A DNA stretch of 64,000 nt from Gammaproteobacteria bacterium (GTDB taxonomy: Bacteria; Pseudomonadota; Gammaproteobacteria; SZUA-140). The notes under the pieces are model-generated. The model did not search any database. It saw only the letters and a program-made list of their open reading frames with translations, and was not told where the DNA came from. A program made the position numbers and the translations under genes. The stretch is taken from NCBI GenBank assembly GCA_020847075.1, contig JADLCS010000042.1:1-64000 (forward strand). The letters are read 5' to 3'. Shown one piece after another: positions 9,031 through 18,062 of this stretch (position 1 is its first letter; each line of letters opens with the position of its first letter).

Positions 9031-9816
9031 TCAGGCGGCGAACATGAATCTCGCCCCGATCAGCATCAGCACGCTCGCCAGCAGCGGCCGGATCACGCGC
9101 TCCGGGACCCTCGAGGCCATGCGGCTGCCCAGATAAATGCCCGGCAGCGATCCGATCAGCAGGATGGACAGCATCGTGAAATCGATGGTCCCCATGCGCA
9201 TATGTCCCAGCCCCGCCACCAGGGTCAGCGGCACCGCGTGGGCGAGGTCCGTCCCCACGATGGCGCGCGTGGGCAGGCTCGGGTAGAGAAAAATCAATAT
9301 CGCGGCGCCCAGTGCGCCCGCGCCGATCGAGGATATCGGTACCAGTATGCCCAGCAGCACCCCCGCGCCGATCGTGGCGGCGGGACGCAACGATCTCCAC
9401 TGGGGGAGCCAGGTCTTGATCCCGCGTCCCAGCCCCTGTACCCGGGATTTGAACAGCAGGGAGAGGGCGGTGAGGATCAGGGCCACGCCCAACCCGGTGT
9501 GTATGATCAGATCGAGGTCCGCCCCCGACAGCGCGGAACGATCCATATAATACACCACGAGGATGGCGCTGGGCAGGCTGCCCGCGAGCATCAAGCCTGT
9601 GATATTCCAGCGGATATTATCCTGACGCTGATGGTGCCAGACCCCGGTGGTCTTAGTGATGGCGGCGAACATCAGGTCCGTGCCCACGGCCGTGATCGGC
9701 GCGACGCCGAAGAGGAATATGAGCAGGGGCGTCATCAGGGAACCGCCGCCGACCCCGGTCAGGCCGACCAGGGTGCCGACGCCGAATCCGGCCAGAATGA
9801 AGGCCAGCGTGTCCAT
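9031..9816 (-). CDS. TauE/SafE family sulfite/organosulfur exporter
   Basis: A 261-residue inner-membrane protein with about eight hydrophobic segments. It starts at MDTLAFILAGFGVGTLVGLTGVGGGSL; the glycine-rich GLTGVGGG motif and its repeat IGAGALGA near the middle are the TauE/SafE (DUF81) hallmark. The family is linked to export or import of sulfite, sulfoacetate or similar anions. It lies 61 bp upstream of the reductase on the same strand and is divergent from cysB. That suggests one sulfur regulon in which it removes excess sulfite. Confidence 0.86.
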   Translation of the reverse strand: MDTLAFILAGFGVGTLVGLTGVGGGSLMTPLLIFLFGVAPITAVGTDLMFAAITKTTGVWHHQRQDNIRWNITGLMLAGSLPSAILVVYYMDRSALSGADLDLIIHTGLGVALILTALSLLFKSRVQGLGRGIKTWLPQWRSLRPAATIGAGVLLGILVPISSIGAGALGAAILIFLYPSLPTRAIVGTDLAHAVPLTLVAGLGHMRMGTIDFTMLSILLIGSLPGIYLGSRMASRVPERVIRPLLASVLMLIGARFMFAA

Positions 9817-10017
9817 CGGTCTCCTCCCGTCCGCCCCGGCTGAGGCGCTTTGTCTTCAGAGTTCAGACAGTTGCACGAATTCCGGCCGTATCCCGGAGAC
9901 ACCGCGGCGGGACCGGAAGGGGGGATCGGGCAGGAAAAACTATAGCATTCGAACTATATTCAAAAAAATAATGAAGTATTATATTTATATAAAAATTTCG
10001 TATATCGGGTGCCGGAG
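9817..10017. promoter_or_regulatory. Divergent exporter/cysB control region
   Basis: The 201-bp spacer ends in a markedly AT-rich block (about 9945-10010). It contains several -10-like hexamers on both strands, including TATATT near 9954 and TATATT near 9980. CysB-type regulators bind such AT-rich sites. The exact promoter cannot be chosen by eye. Confidence 0.4.
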
Positions 10018-10971
10018 ATGAACATTCAGCAGTTGCGTTATCTGCGCGAGGTGGCGCGCTGCGGCCTGAATATCTCCGCCGCGGCCAATGTCCTGCATAC
10101 GGCCCAGCCGGGGATCAGCAACCAGATCCGCCAGTTGGAGGAAGAGCTGAACGTCCGGATCTTCGAGCGCAACGGCAAGCGCCTGGTGGGCATCACGCAG
10201 CCTGGGCGCGCGGTGCTGGCGATGGCGGAGCGGGTGCTGCGCGACCTCGAGCACATCAAGCAGGTCGGTTACGAATACACCAGCGACGCGACCGGCAGCC
10301 TGTCGATCGCGACCACCCATACCCAGGCGCGTTACGCCCTGCCGCGGGTCATCAAGATCTTCACCGAGCGCTATCCCGACGTACGCCTGCATCTGCATCA
10401 GGGCAATCCCACCCAGATCGCCCAGCTCGCGGCCTCGGGCGTCGCCGACATCGCCATCGCCACCGAGGCGATGGACCAGTTCGAGGAGCTGGTGGTGATG
10501 CCGTGCTATGAGTGGCACCATTGCGTGATCGCGCCGCCGGGCCTGCCCATCCTGCGCGACCCGCCCCTGACGCTGGAAAAGATCGCCGAGTATCCGATCG
10601 TGACCTACGATTTCTCCTTCGCCGGGCGCGTCAAGATCAACGAGGCCTTCGAGCGCGCCGGCCTGCGTCCCAACGTGGTGTTCGCGGCCATCGATTCCGA
10701 CGTGATCAAGACCTATGTCGAGATCGGTCTCGGTATCGGGCTGATGGCGCAGATGGCCTTCGATCAGGAACGCGATACCAATCTGCGCATGCTGGAGGCG
10801 AGCCACCTGTTCGAACCGTGCATCACCCGGCTGGGCGTGCGCCGCGGCAGTCATCTGCAGGGGTATATGTACGCCTTCATCGAGCTGTTCGCGCCGCAGC
10901 TCGATCGGGGCGCCGTCGACAGGGCGCTGGCGGGACAGCCGGGGCGCGCGCGCCGGGTCGCTCAGCCCTGA
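10018..10971 (+). CDS. cysB: CysB-family LysR regulator of sulfur assimilation
   Basis: A 317-residue regulator matching CysB/Cbl. MNIQQLRYLREV opens the helix-turn-helix with AANVLHTAQPGISNQIRQLE. The effector domain has the CysB-type IATTHTQARYALP inducer pocket and HQGNPTQIAQL. Family members bind O- or N-acetylserine and sense sulfur starvation. The start at 10018 gives the canonical N-terminus; an ATG-like codon three residues upstream only adds MPE. The last 10 bp overlap topA on the opposite strand. Confidence 0.93.
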   Translation: MNIQQLRYLREVARCGLNISAAANVLHTAQPGISNQIRQLEEELNVRIFERNGKRLVGITQPGRAVLAMAERVLRDLEHIKQVGYEYTSDATGSLSIATTHTQARYALPRVIKIFTERYPDVRLHLHQGNPTQIAQLAASGVADIAIATEAMDQFEELVVMPCYEWHHCVIAPPGLPILRDPPLTLEKIAEYPIVTYDFSFAGRVKINEAFERAGLRPNVVFAAIDSDVIKTYVEIGLGIGLMAQMAFDQERDTNLRMLEASHLFEPCITRLGVRRGSHLQGYMYAFIELFAPQLDRGAVDRALAGQPGRARRVAQP

Positions 10972-13274
10972 GCGGCCCGGCGCGGGGTCTGTTCCGACTG
11001 TTCCTCGTAAGGCTCGCTGTGGCCGCAGTCCTTCTGCGGGCAGACGAGTTCGGCGCCGTTCTTCTTGGTGGTCTTGATGGTCAGGATGGGCCACGCGCAG
11101 TTCGGGCACGGGGTCGCCACCGGTTCGTTCCATACCGCGTAGTCGCAGTCCGGGTAGCGGGAGCAGGAAAAGAAGGTCTTGCCGCGCCGTGAGCGCCGCT
11201 GCAGCATGTTGCCCTGGTGGCACTTGGGACAGGTGACCTGGGTGTCCGAAGGCTTGACCAGCGGCTCGATGTATTTGCATTTCGGATAGTTGCTGCAGCC
11301 GATGAATTTGCCGTAGGGACCGCTGCGCACGACCAGCGCGCCGCTGCACGTCGGGCAGGTGCGCCCTTCGACCAGGTCGGAGCCGCCGTCCTGCTCGCTG
11401 TCGCCGAGGTTGCGCGTATAGTCGCAATCGGGAAAGCCGGTGCAGCCGATGAAGCGCCCGCGCTTGCCGAGCCGGATCGACAGGGGCTTGCCGCACTTGG
11501 GGCACTGCTCGTCGAGCGCCTCCTGGGTGACGTCCTTGCGCTGCACGGACTTTTCCTTGTCGTCGACCAGGTGCTTGAACGGCTGCCAGAAGGAGCGCAT
11601 CAGCGGGACCCATTCCTCCTCCCCGCGCGACACCGCGTCCAGTTCGTCCTCGAGCTTGGCGGTGAATTCATAATCGACGTAGCGCGAGAAGTGCTCGGTG
11701 AGGAACTTGTTGACGATGCGGCCGACGTCGGTCGGCCGGAAGCGTTTCTTGTCGAGCACCACGTATTCGCGCTGCTGCAGCGTCGCGATGATCGCCGCGT
11801 AGGTCGACGGCCGGCCGATGCCGTATTCCTCCAGCGCCTTGATCAGGCTCGCCTCGGTGTAGCGCGGCGGCGGTTCGGTGAAGTGCTGCTCGGTATGGAG
11901 GGCCTCGAGCGTGACCGTCTCGCCCATGGCAAGCTCGGGCAGGAGGTTTTGTTCCTCGCCGTCCTTGCCGTCGTCGGTGTCTTCCTGATAGACGCTCATG
12001 AAGCCGGGGTCGACGATGGTCGAGCCGGTGGCCCGGAACACGTTGCCCTTGCTGGCCTCGAGGTCGACGCCGACGGTGTTGATGGTAGCGTGGATCATCT
12101 GGCAGGCCACCGTGCGCTGCCAGATGAGGCGGTACAGCTTGTATTGATCCGCGCTCAGGTGTTCCTTGATCGAATCCGGGTCGGTGTAGACCGAGGTGGG
12201 CCGGATGGCCTCGTGGGCCTCCTGCGCGTTCTTGGCCTTGGTCTTGTAGACCTGCGGCTGCGCCGGGAGATTGTCCTTGCCGAAACGTTCGGCGATCAGG
12301 CGGCGGATCTCCTCCACCGCCTCGTTGGCCAGGTTGACCGAGTCGGTGCGCATGTAGCTGATCAGGCCGGCGGCGCCCTGGCCGGTGTCGATGCCCTCGT
12401 AGAGCTGCTGGGCCGTGCGCATGGTGCGCTGAGCGGTGAAGCCGAGCTTGCGCGCGGCCTCCTGCTGCAGCGTCGAGGTGATGAACGGCGCCGCGGCGTT
12501 GCGCTTGCGCTGCTTCTTCTCGACCTGGATGACGGTGAGCCGGCCGTTCGCCGCCTTGAGCAGGGCGCGTTCGGTCTCCCGCGCGTCCGTTTCGTCGGTG
12601 ATGCTGAACTGATTGAGCTTTTTGCCCTGGTAATGCGTGAGCTTGGCCCGGAAGCGCTCCTTGCCCTTGGAGCTCTCCGCGTCGATGGTCCAGTATTCGC
12701 GCGGCTTGAAGGCCTCGATCTCCAGCTCCCGCTCGACGATCATGCGCAGGGCCGGGCTCTGCACGCGTCCGGCGGAGAGCCCGCGCCGGATCTTCTTCCA
12801 CAGCAGCGGCGAGAGATTGAAGCCGACCAGGTAGTCCAGCGCGCGGCGCGCCTGCTGCGCGTTGACCAGATTCATGGAGATGTCGCGCGGATGGCGGATC
12901 GCCTCCTGCACCGCGTTCTTGGTGATCTCGTGAAAGACGATCCGGTGCACCGGCTTGTCGCCCAGCGCCGCGTCCTGGCGCAGGATCTCGTACAGGTGCC
13001 AGGAGATCGCCTCGCCTTCACGGTCCGGGTCGGTGGCGAGATACAGGGTCTCCACGCCCTTCAGGTTCTTGCGGATCACGTCGATGTGCTTCTGGTTCTT
13101 TTCGATGAGCTGGTACTTCATCGAAAAATCGTGCTCGGGGTCGACCGCGCCTTCCTTGGGGAGCAGATCGCGCACGTGACCGTACGAGGCGAAGACGTTG
13201 AAGTCCTTGCCCAGATATTTTTTCAGCGTCTTCGCCTTGGCAGGCGATTCCACGATGACGAGATGTTTGCTCAT
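10962..13274 (-). CDS. topA: DNA topoisomerase I
   Basis: Relaxes negative supercoils by transient single-strand cleavage. The 770-residue type IA enzyme starts MSKHLVIVESPAKAKTLKKYL (Toprim domain) and has LATDPDREGEAISWHL metal/acidic residues and the active-site SYMRTDS with Tyr307. Four C-terminal Cys4 modules follow (CPKCGKPLSIRLGKRGRF..., CPTCSG..., CPKCHQ..., CPNCAW...), as in E. coli TopA plus one. The 3' end overlaps cysB convergently. Confidence 0.98.
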   Translation of the reverse strand: MSKHLVIVESPAKAKTLKKYLGKDFNVFASYGHVRDLLPKEGAVDPEHDFSMKYQLIEKNQKHIDVIRKNLKGVETLYLATDPDREGEAISWHLYEILRQDAALGDKPVHRIVFHEITKNAVQEAIRHPRDISMNLVNAQQARRALDYLVGFNLSPLLWKKIRRGLSAGRVQSPALRMIVERELEIEAFKPREYWTIDAESSKGKERFRAKLTHYQGKKLNQFSITDETDARETERALLKAANGRLTVIQVEKKQRKRNAAAPFITSTLQQEAARKLGFTAQRTMRTAQQLYEGIDTGQGAAGLISYMRTDSVNLANEAVEEIRRLIAERFGKDNLPAQPQVYKTKAKNAQEAHEAIRPTSVYTDPDSIKEHLSADQYKLYRLIWQRTVACQMIHATINTVGVDLEASKGNVFRATGSTIVDPGFMSVYQEDTDDGKDGEEQNLLPELAMGETVTLEALHTEQHFTEPPPRYTEASLIKALEEYGIGRPSTYAAIIATLQQREYVVLDKKRFRPTDVGRIVNKFLTEHFSRYVDYEFTAKLEDELDAVSRGEEEWVPLMRSFWQPFKHLVDDKEKSVQRKDVTQEALDEQCPKCGKPLSIRLGKRGRFIGCTGFPDCDYTRNLGDSEQDGGSDLVEGRTCPTCSGALVVRSGPYGKFIGCSNYPKCKYIEPLVKPSDTQVTCPKCHQGNMLQRRSRRGKTFFSCSRYPDCDYAVWNEPVATPCPNCAWPILTIKTTKKNGAELVCPQKDCGHSEPYEEQSEQTPRRAAQG

Positions 13275-13656
13275 CGACGTGTCCGAGACCCCGATTGTCT
13301 GTGGTGCGCCAGTCGCTGTGGATCCGTCAATCCGCGCTATTTCCCAGAAGAAACATCGCGTTTTGACCGTTGCGGCGAGAAAAACGGGCCTATATTAGAG
13401 GCGTGATCCGCCGGCTGTCAAAGCTGTTTCGGTCCGTCGTCGAAAATCTTAAACCCGTCGCGGCATGACGGGTGCGTCTCCGGCCCGTCTTCCGGATAAG
13501 ACTGCGCGCCGTCCCCGATGGTTCAAAACGGCGCCGGTCGCCGCGGTCGGAAAGGCGGCTTGCCCGTTGATTGGCTTGATGAATTGGCGCGCGCGGGGCC
13601 GTGCGGGCGGTACGGGTAGGACGATCGGGCCGGTCCGTGCATACGCACGGCGGGTG
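13275..13656. other. 382-bp intergenic region between topA and smg
   Basis: No gene is supported. It holds the topA leader and, near smg, a short hairpin CCGTGC-ATAC-GCACGG (about 13635-13650) without a T-tract. A TATATT at about 13391 on the plus strand has no -35 at a usable distance. Confidence 0.4.
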
Positions 13657-14130
13657 TCAATGCATATAGCCGCTGTTGCGGTCGAAGATGACGGTCTCGA
13701 GCCAGAGATGCGCCAGCTCCCTTTCCGGCTGGTTGGCCAGCACCATCATCACGATCCATTTGAATCGCTCGAGGTTGAATTCGTCGAGCTCGAGCGCCAT
13801 GGCGCGTTCGATGATGGTCTCGCGCGTGCTCGCGTCGATGATCTCGTGCGCCTCGAGCGCGAGCAGGAAGCCGCGGCACTCCCGGTCGAGTTTCGCCGTC
13901 TCGGGAGAGGCGTAGACGCGCAGCACCCCGGCCGCCGTGTTGGCGCCGACACCGTCGTACGGCTGCGCGAGATTCTCCAGCCAGTGGAACGCCTTGTTGA
14001 TCTCCGTCTGGGCGAAGCCGGCGCTGCGCAGCATGCCCTTGAGGGCGGATTCGTCCTGTTCGATGGAGCGGTCCTCGTCGAGACAGTGCTCGAACAGATA
14101 CATCAGGACATCGAACGTGTTTTCTTTCAT
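13657..14130 (-). CDS. smg: Smg family protein (DUF494)
   Basis: A 157-residue protein of the Smg family, whose role is still unclear; its constant companion is dprA. MKENTFDVLMYLFEHCLDED and the C-terminal FDRNSGYMH-like end match the family, and the length is exactly typical. The start at 14130 is preferred over an in-frame codon 16 residues upstream because it gives the canonical N-terminus and lies one base past the dprA stop. It is co-transcribed with dprA. Confidence 0.94.
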   Translation of the reverse strand: MKENTFDVLMYLFEHCLDEDRSIEQDESALKGMLRSAGFAQTEINKAFHWLENLAQPYDGVGANTAAGVLRVYASPETAKLDRECRGFLLALEAHEIIDASTRETIIERAMALELDEFNLERFKWIVMMVLANQPERELAHLWLETVIFDRNSGYMH

Positions 14131-14131
14131 G

Positions 14132-15247
14132 TCATTTCCTTTCGGTTCGCCGCAGATAGGCCCCGCCCGGACCCGCATGGATGTGGCCGGCCATTTCCAG
14201 CTCCAGCAGTATGGGGCACAGTCGCTCGCTGGGGAGGCGGGTGCGCGCGATCAGGGCATCGATCGTCGTCGGGGCATGATCTATTTGACTGAGCACGGCC
14301 GCCATTGTTTCATCCAGGCATGAATCCGTCGCCGCGCTCCGTTCCGCGCCGTCTCGCGACGGGGCCCGCTCCGCCGGGGTGACCGGATGCAGCTCCTCCA
14401 GAATATCATGAATGTCCTCGACCAGCTTGGCGCCCTCGCGGATCAGGGCGTGACAGCCGCGCGCGCAGGGGTTGTGGATCGAGCCGGGGATCGCGAACAC
14501 CTCGCGTCCCTGCTCGAGGGCGGCCCGCGCGGTGATCAGCGAGCCGCTGAGCAATGCGGCCTCGACGACGAGGGTCCCGCGGCTGAGCCCGCTGAGGGTC
14601 CGGTTCCGGCGCGGAAACGATTCCGGCAGGGGCGGACTGCCGAGCGGGAATTCCGAGACGACGGCGCCGGCGAGCCGGATCTCCGCAGCGAGCGCTGCGT
14701 GCCGTGCCGGATACACCCGGTCCAGGCCGGTTCCGGCGACGGCGATGGTGACGCCACCCGCCGCCAGCGCCCCGCGGTGGGCGGCGGCGTCGATGCCCGC
14801 CGCCAGTCCGCTGGTCACCGCGTAGCCGTGGCGGACGAGCTCGGACGCGAATTGATGCGCGAGCTCGAGCCCCGCCGGCGACGGGTTGCGGCTGCCCACG
14901 ACGGCCACCTGCGGGGCCGTCAGGCAGGACGGATCGCCCTGTACGTGCAGCACCGGCGGCGGGGCATGGATCTCCCTCAGCCAGGGCGGATATCCCGGCG
15001 CGTGCAGGGTCAGTGCGTGATGCCCCGGCCGGGCGAGCCAGCGCAGGTCCCGTTCCACGTCCGGCCAGGCCGGGTCGGCGAGATAGCGGGCGGTTTCGGG
15101 GGCGATCCGTCCGGCGGCGAGGAGTTCGCGCGGCGGCCGTTCGAAGACCGCGCGCGGGGTGGCGTAGCGCCGCAACAAGTCATGGAAACGCGCCGGGCCG
15201 ACGCCCGGCGCGCGCAGCAGGGCGAGCCAGTAGGCGATCTCATCCAT
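14132..15247 (-). CDS. dprA: DNA-processing protein DprA/Smf
   Basis: Loads RecA on incoming single-stranded DNA in natural transformation. The 371-residue product has an N-terminal helix-hairpin-like region, then the Rossmann-type DprA core with VAVVGSRNPSPAG, TSGLAAGIDAAAHRGAL, AVAGTGLDRVYPARH and FPRRNRTLSGLSRGTLVVEA. A C-terminal winged-helix module begins near residue 300. It is the upstream member of a dprA-smg pair and follows the LysM gene on the same strand. Confidence 0.96.
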   Translation of the reverse strand: MDEIAYWLALLRAPGVGPARFHDLLRRYATPRAVFERPPRELLAAGRIAPETARYLADPAWPDVERDLRWLARPGHHALTLHAPGYPPWLREIHAPPPVLHVQGDPSCLTAPQVAVVGSRNPSPAGLELAHQFASELVRHGYAVTSGLAAGIDAAAHRGALAAGGVTIAVAGTGLDRVYPARHAALAAEIRLAGAVVSEFPLGSPPLPESFPRRNRTLSGLSRGTLVVEAALLSGSLITARAALEQGREVFAIPGSIHNPCARGCHALIREGAKLVEDIHDILEELHPVTPAERAPSRDGAERSAATDSCLDETMAAVLSQIDHAPTTIDALIARTRLPSERLCPILLELEMAGHIHAGPGGAYLRRTERK

Positions 15248-15299
15248 GTCGGCGGCGCCGCGGCGCCGGTGTCCATCCCTGTCTCCCGACGGTTCCCCG

Positions 15300-16367
15300 T
15301 CAGGGGTTTTCTACGGTATCCAGTATACGCAGATCGCGCGTCGCCTCCATGACGAGCGCATAGCTGATGTTATCGAACAGGCGCACGATCATCAATGTCC
15401 CGGCGCGTTCGTTGGGCAGTTTCACCACGCGCTCCGCGCGACTGACATCGCCGACGGTGTCGCGCACCTGCTCGCCGGTCCGGTAGACGGCCAGCACATG
15501 CCCTCGTTCCAGTCCGTCGGCCCGGCCGCGGTTGATGACCACGGTCTGCAGGCGGCCGATGCGGGAGACGCCGTCGAGCACCGAGATGATCTGGCCTTCC
15601 ACGCGCTCCTGCGGTGCGCGCGGGGTGAAGTGCTGATCCGGTTCTTCCTCGATCTGCGGGAGTACGCGGTCGCCCTTCAGGACCTCGCGATTCGCCCGCT
15701 GTATGACCAGTGTGCCGGGGTCGCCGGCCGCGACCAGGTCCCCGTCGGCGACATCGAGGGCCTCGATGCCGAGGACGCGCTTGGGGTTCGCCGGATCCCG
15801 GTAGGCCTTGCCCTTGCGCACAATATTATAGGAATGGATGTCGGTGTCCGGGTCCAGTCCGCGGACGTAGACCTTGTCGCCGGTCCCGCTGATCAGATGG
15901 TCTTCCGCCGTCGCGACGATGTACGGGCTCGCCTCCAGTTCCCCCTCGCTGACGATGCGGGGATGCAGCAGGAACTGCCGGATGGCGTCGATCGGGATGG
16001 TGGGGATCGCCGTCTCCAGGGAGGAATAGCGCGCGCCGGGGGTCAGCTTCACCGTTGGGAGTCCGGCCTGTTCATCGCCGCGTCGGACGGTAAGTACAGG
16101 TTTTCCATCGACATATTCCAGGCGTATGATATCGCCCGGATAGATCAGGTGGGGATTCCGGATCGCGGGGTTGATCTGCCAGATCTCGGGCCACAGCCAG
16201 GGGTCCTGCAGGAAGCGGGAGGAGATGTCCCACAAGGTATCGCCCTTGACGACCACGTATTCGTCCGGATGATCGGGCGCCAGCTTGACGGTGTCGGCCG
16301 GCAGGTTCGCGCTGAAGGCCAGCGCGAGCGGGAGTATCAATCGCAAAAACAGGCGTTTGTTTGACAT
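15300..16367 (-). CDS. LysM-domain envelope protein
   Basis: A 355-residue exported protein with signal peptide MSNKRLFLRLILPLALAFSA. It has one LysM domain (about 36-86, with VVKGDTLWDISSRFLQDPWLWPEIW) that binds peptidoglycan. The rest is a mixed alpha/beta region of unknown role. This family sits beside dprA in many Gammaproteobacteria and is divergent from def, as here. It is probably periplasmic and cell-wall associated. Confidence 0.87.
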   Translation of the reverse strand: MSNKRLFLRLILPLALAFSANLPADTVKLAPDHPDEYVVVKGDTLWDISSRFLQDPWLWPEIWQINPAIRNPHLIYPGDIIRLEYVDGKPVLTVRRGDEQAGLPTVKLTPGARYSSLETAIPTIPIDAIRQFLLHPRIVSEGELEASPYIVATAEDHLISGTGDKVYVRGLDPDTDIHSYNIVRKGKAYRDPANPKRVLGIEALDVADGDLVAAGDPGTLVIQRANREVLKGDRVLPQIEEEPDQHFTPRAPQERVEGQIISVLDGVSRIGRLQTVVINRGRADGLERGHVLAVYRTGEQVRDTVGDVSRAERVVKLPNERAGTLMIVRLFDNISYALVMEATRDLRILDTVENP

Positions 16368-16512
16368 CTGACTTGCCTTGTTAAATCATCACAGGGTTGT
16401 GGAAACTGCAGGCATATTACACCAAGTACCGTAGTTATCGGCGCGACCGGGCGGATATTAAGACGCCGGTCGCGGGAAACCACGGGTTTCTCGGCGGTTC
16501 CGGGTGATACAC

Positions 16513-17016
16513 ATGGCAATACTTCACATTTTGCATTATCCAGACCCCCGTCTGCGGATAAAGGCCGAGCCGGTCGGACAGGTGGACGACGAGGTGCGCC
16601 GGCTCGTCGACGATATGCTGGAGACCATGTACGACGCCCCCGGGATCGGCCTCGCCGCGCCCCAGGTCAGCGTGAGCAAGCGCGTGATCGTCATCGATAT
16701 CAGCGAGGCGCGCGACGCCCCCCTGTGCCTGATCGACCCGGAGATCCTGGAGCGCGAGGGGAACGAGGTCATGGAGGAGGGCTGCCTGTCGGTCCCCGGG
16801 ATCTACGATACGGTGGAGCGGGCGGCCGCCATCCGGGTGCGGGCCCTCGGACGGGACGGCCAGCCGTACGAGCTGCGGGTGGACGGCCTGCTCGCCGTGT
16901 GCATCCAGCATGAAATGGATCATCTGGAGGGCAAGCTGTTCGTGGATTATCTCACCGAGATGAAACGGCAGCGGATCAAGAAGAAGCTGGAAAAATATCG
17001 CCGCCGCACCCTGTAG
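16513..17016 (+). CDS. def: Peptide deformylase
   Basis: Removes the N-formyl group from nascent proteins. The 167-residue metalloenzyme has all three motifs: GIGLAAPQ (44-51), EGCLS (89-93, Cys91 metal ligand) and HEMDH (133-137). The ATG at 16513 is preferred over a GTG three codons earlier because [14 protein letters not shown] is the canonical N-terminus. It is the first gene of def-fmt-rsmB, 37 bp before fmt. Confidence 0.97.
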   Translation: MAILHILHYPDPRLRIKAEPVGQVDDEVRRLVDDMLETMYDAPGIGLAAPQVSVSKRVIVIDISEARDAPLCLIDPEILEREGNEVMEEGCLSVPGIYDTVERAAAIRVRALGRDGQPYELRVDGLLAVCIQHEMDHLEGKLFVDYLTEMKRQRIKKKLEKYRRRTL

Positions 17017-17053
17017 GCGTACGGCGCCCGTTCACCTCATCCCGCATCCCGTC

Positions 17054-18010
17054 ATGAACATCGTCTTCGCCGGCACGCCGGAATTCGCGACCGTACCGCT
17101 GGCGGCCCTGCTGGAGGCCGGGTTTACCGTTTCCGCGGTGCTGACCCAGCCGGATCGCCCCGCCGGGCGCGGCCGCAGGCCCCAGCCCAGTCCGGTCAAG
17201 CAACTGGCGAACCGGCACGGCGTGCCCGTTCATCAACCCGAGACCCTGAAGGATCCCGCGATCCAGCAGACCCTGCGCGCGCTGGCGCCCGACCTCATGG
17301 TCGTCGTGGCCTACGGGCTGATCCTGCCGGCGGCCGTGCTGGAGATCCCGCGCCTCGGCTGCCTCAACATCCATGCCTCGCTGCTGCCGCGCTGGCGCGG
17401 CGCGGCGCCGATCCAGCGCGCCCTGATCGCAGGCGACGTGGAAACCGGCGTCACCGTCATCCGCATGGATCGCGGACTCGATACCGGCGCGATGCTGCGG
17501 CGGGAGGCCTGCCCGATCGCGCCGGGGGAAACGGCCGGGAGTCTGCACGACACGCTGGCGGCGCTCGGCGCGCGCGCGCTGCTCGCGGTGATCGGCCGCG
17601 GTGCGGAAGGGATCCCCGCGGGAGTCCCCCAGGACGACGCGCTGGCCTGTTACGCCGCCAAGATCGACAAGGCGGAGGCGGAGCTGGACTGGTCGCGGCC
17701 GGCGGTGGAGCTGGAGCGGCGGGTGCGCGCGTTCAATCCCTGGCCGGTGGCCTACACCTTCCTGCCGCCCCACGGCCGGCTGCGGGTCTGGCGCGCGCAG
17801 GCGCTCGCCCCGGGGGCGGCCGGGGGCGCCGGCCCGGGCGTCATGGTGCGCGCCGGCCGGGAGGGCATCGATGTCGCGACCGGGTCCGGCGTCCTGCGCC
17901 TGAGCGAGGTCCAGCTCGCGGGCGGGCGCCCGATGCCGGCGGGGGATTTCATCAACGCCCATCCCGTTCCGGCCGGCGCCGTCCTCGGCGGCGGGGCCGG
18001 GGCGGAGTGA
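17054..18010 (+). CDS. fmt: Methionyl-tRNA formyltransferase
   Basis: Formylates initiator Met-tRNA with 10-formyl-tetrahydrofolate. The 318-residue protein starts [16 protein letters not shown]. The catalytic triad N105, H107 and D143 sits in [16 protein letters not shown] and GLDTGAML, with SLLP at 109-112. The OB-like C-terminal domain follows. It lies between def and rsmB, the conserved translation-start operon. Confidence 0.97.
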   Translation: MNIVFAGTPEFATVPLAALLEAGFTVSAVLTQPDRPAGRGRRPQPSPVKQLANRHGVPVHQPETLKDPAIQQTLRALAPDLMVVVAYGLILPAAVLEIPRLGCLNIHASLLPRWRGAAPIQRALIAGDVETGVTVIRMDRGLDTGAMLRREACPIAPGETAGSLHDTLAALGARALLAVIGRGAEGIPAGVPQDDALACYAAKIDKAEAELDWSRPAVELERRVRAFNPWPVAYTFLPPHGRLRVWRAQALAPGAAGGAGPGVMVRAGREGIDVATGSGVLRLSEVQLAGGRPMPAGDFINAHPVPAGAVLGGGAGAE

Positions 18011-18062
18011 TGCGCGCCGCGTTGCGGAGCGCCGGTGCGGCCGCGAGGCGGGCCTGATCGAT

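Noticed and set aside
11217-13406. 729-codon plus-strand frame opposite topA
   Set aside because: topA on the minus strand matches its family from end to end; the opposite frame has no family similarity and is a by-product of GC-rich third positions.
13635-13650. Hairpin downstream of smg as its terminator
   Set aside because: Six-base arms with a four-base loop and no T-run on the minus strand; too weak to call.
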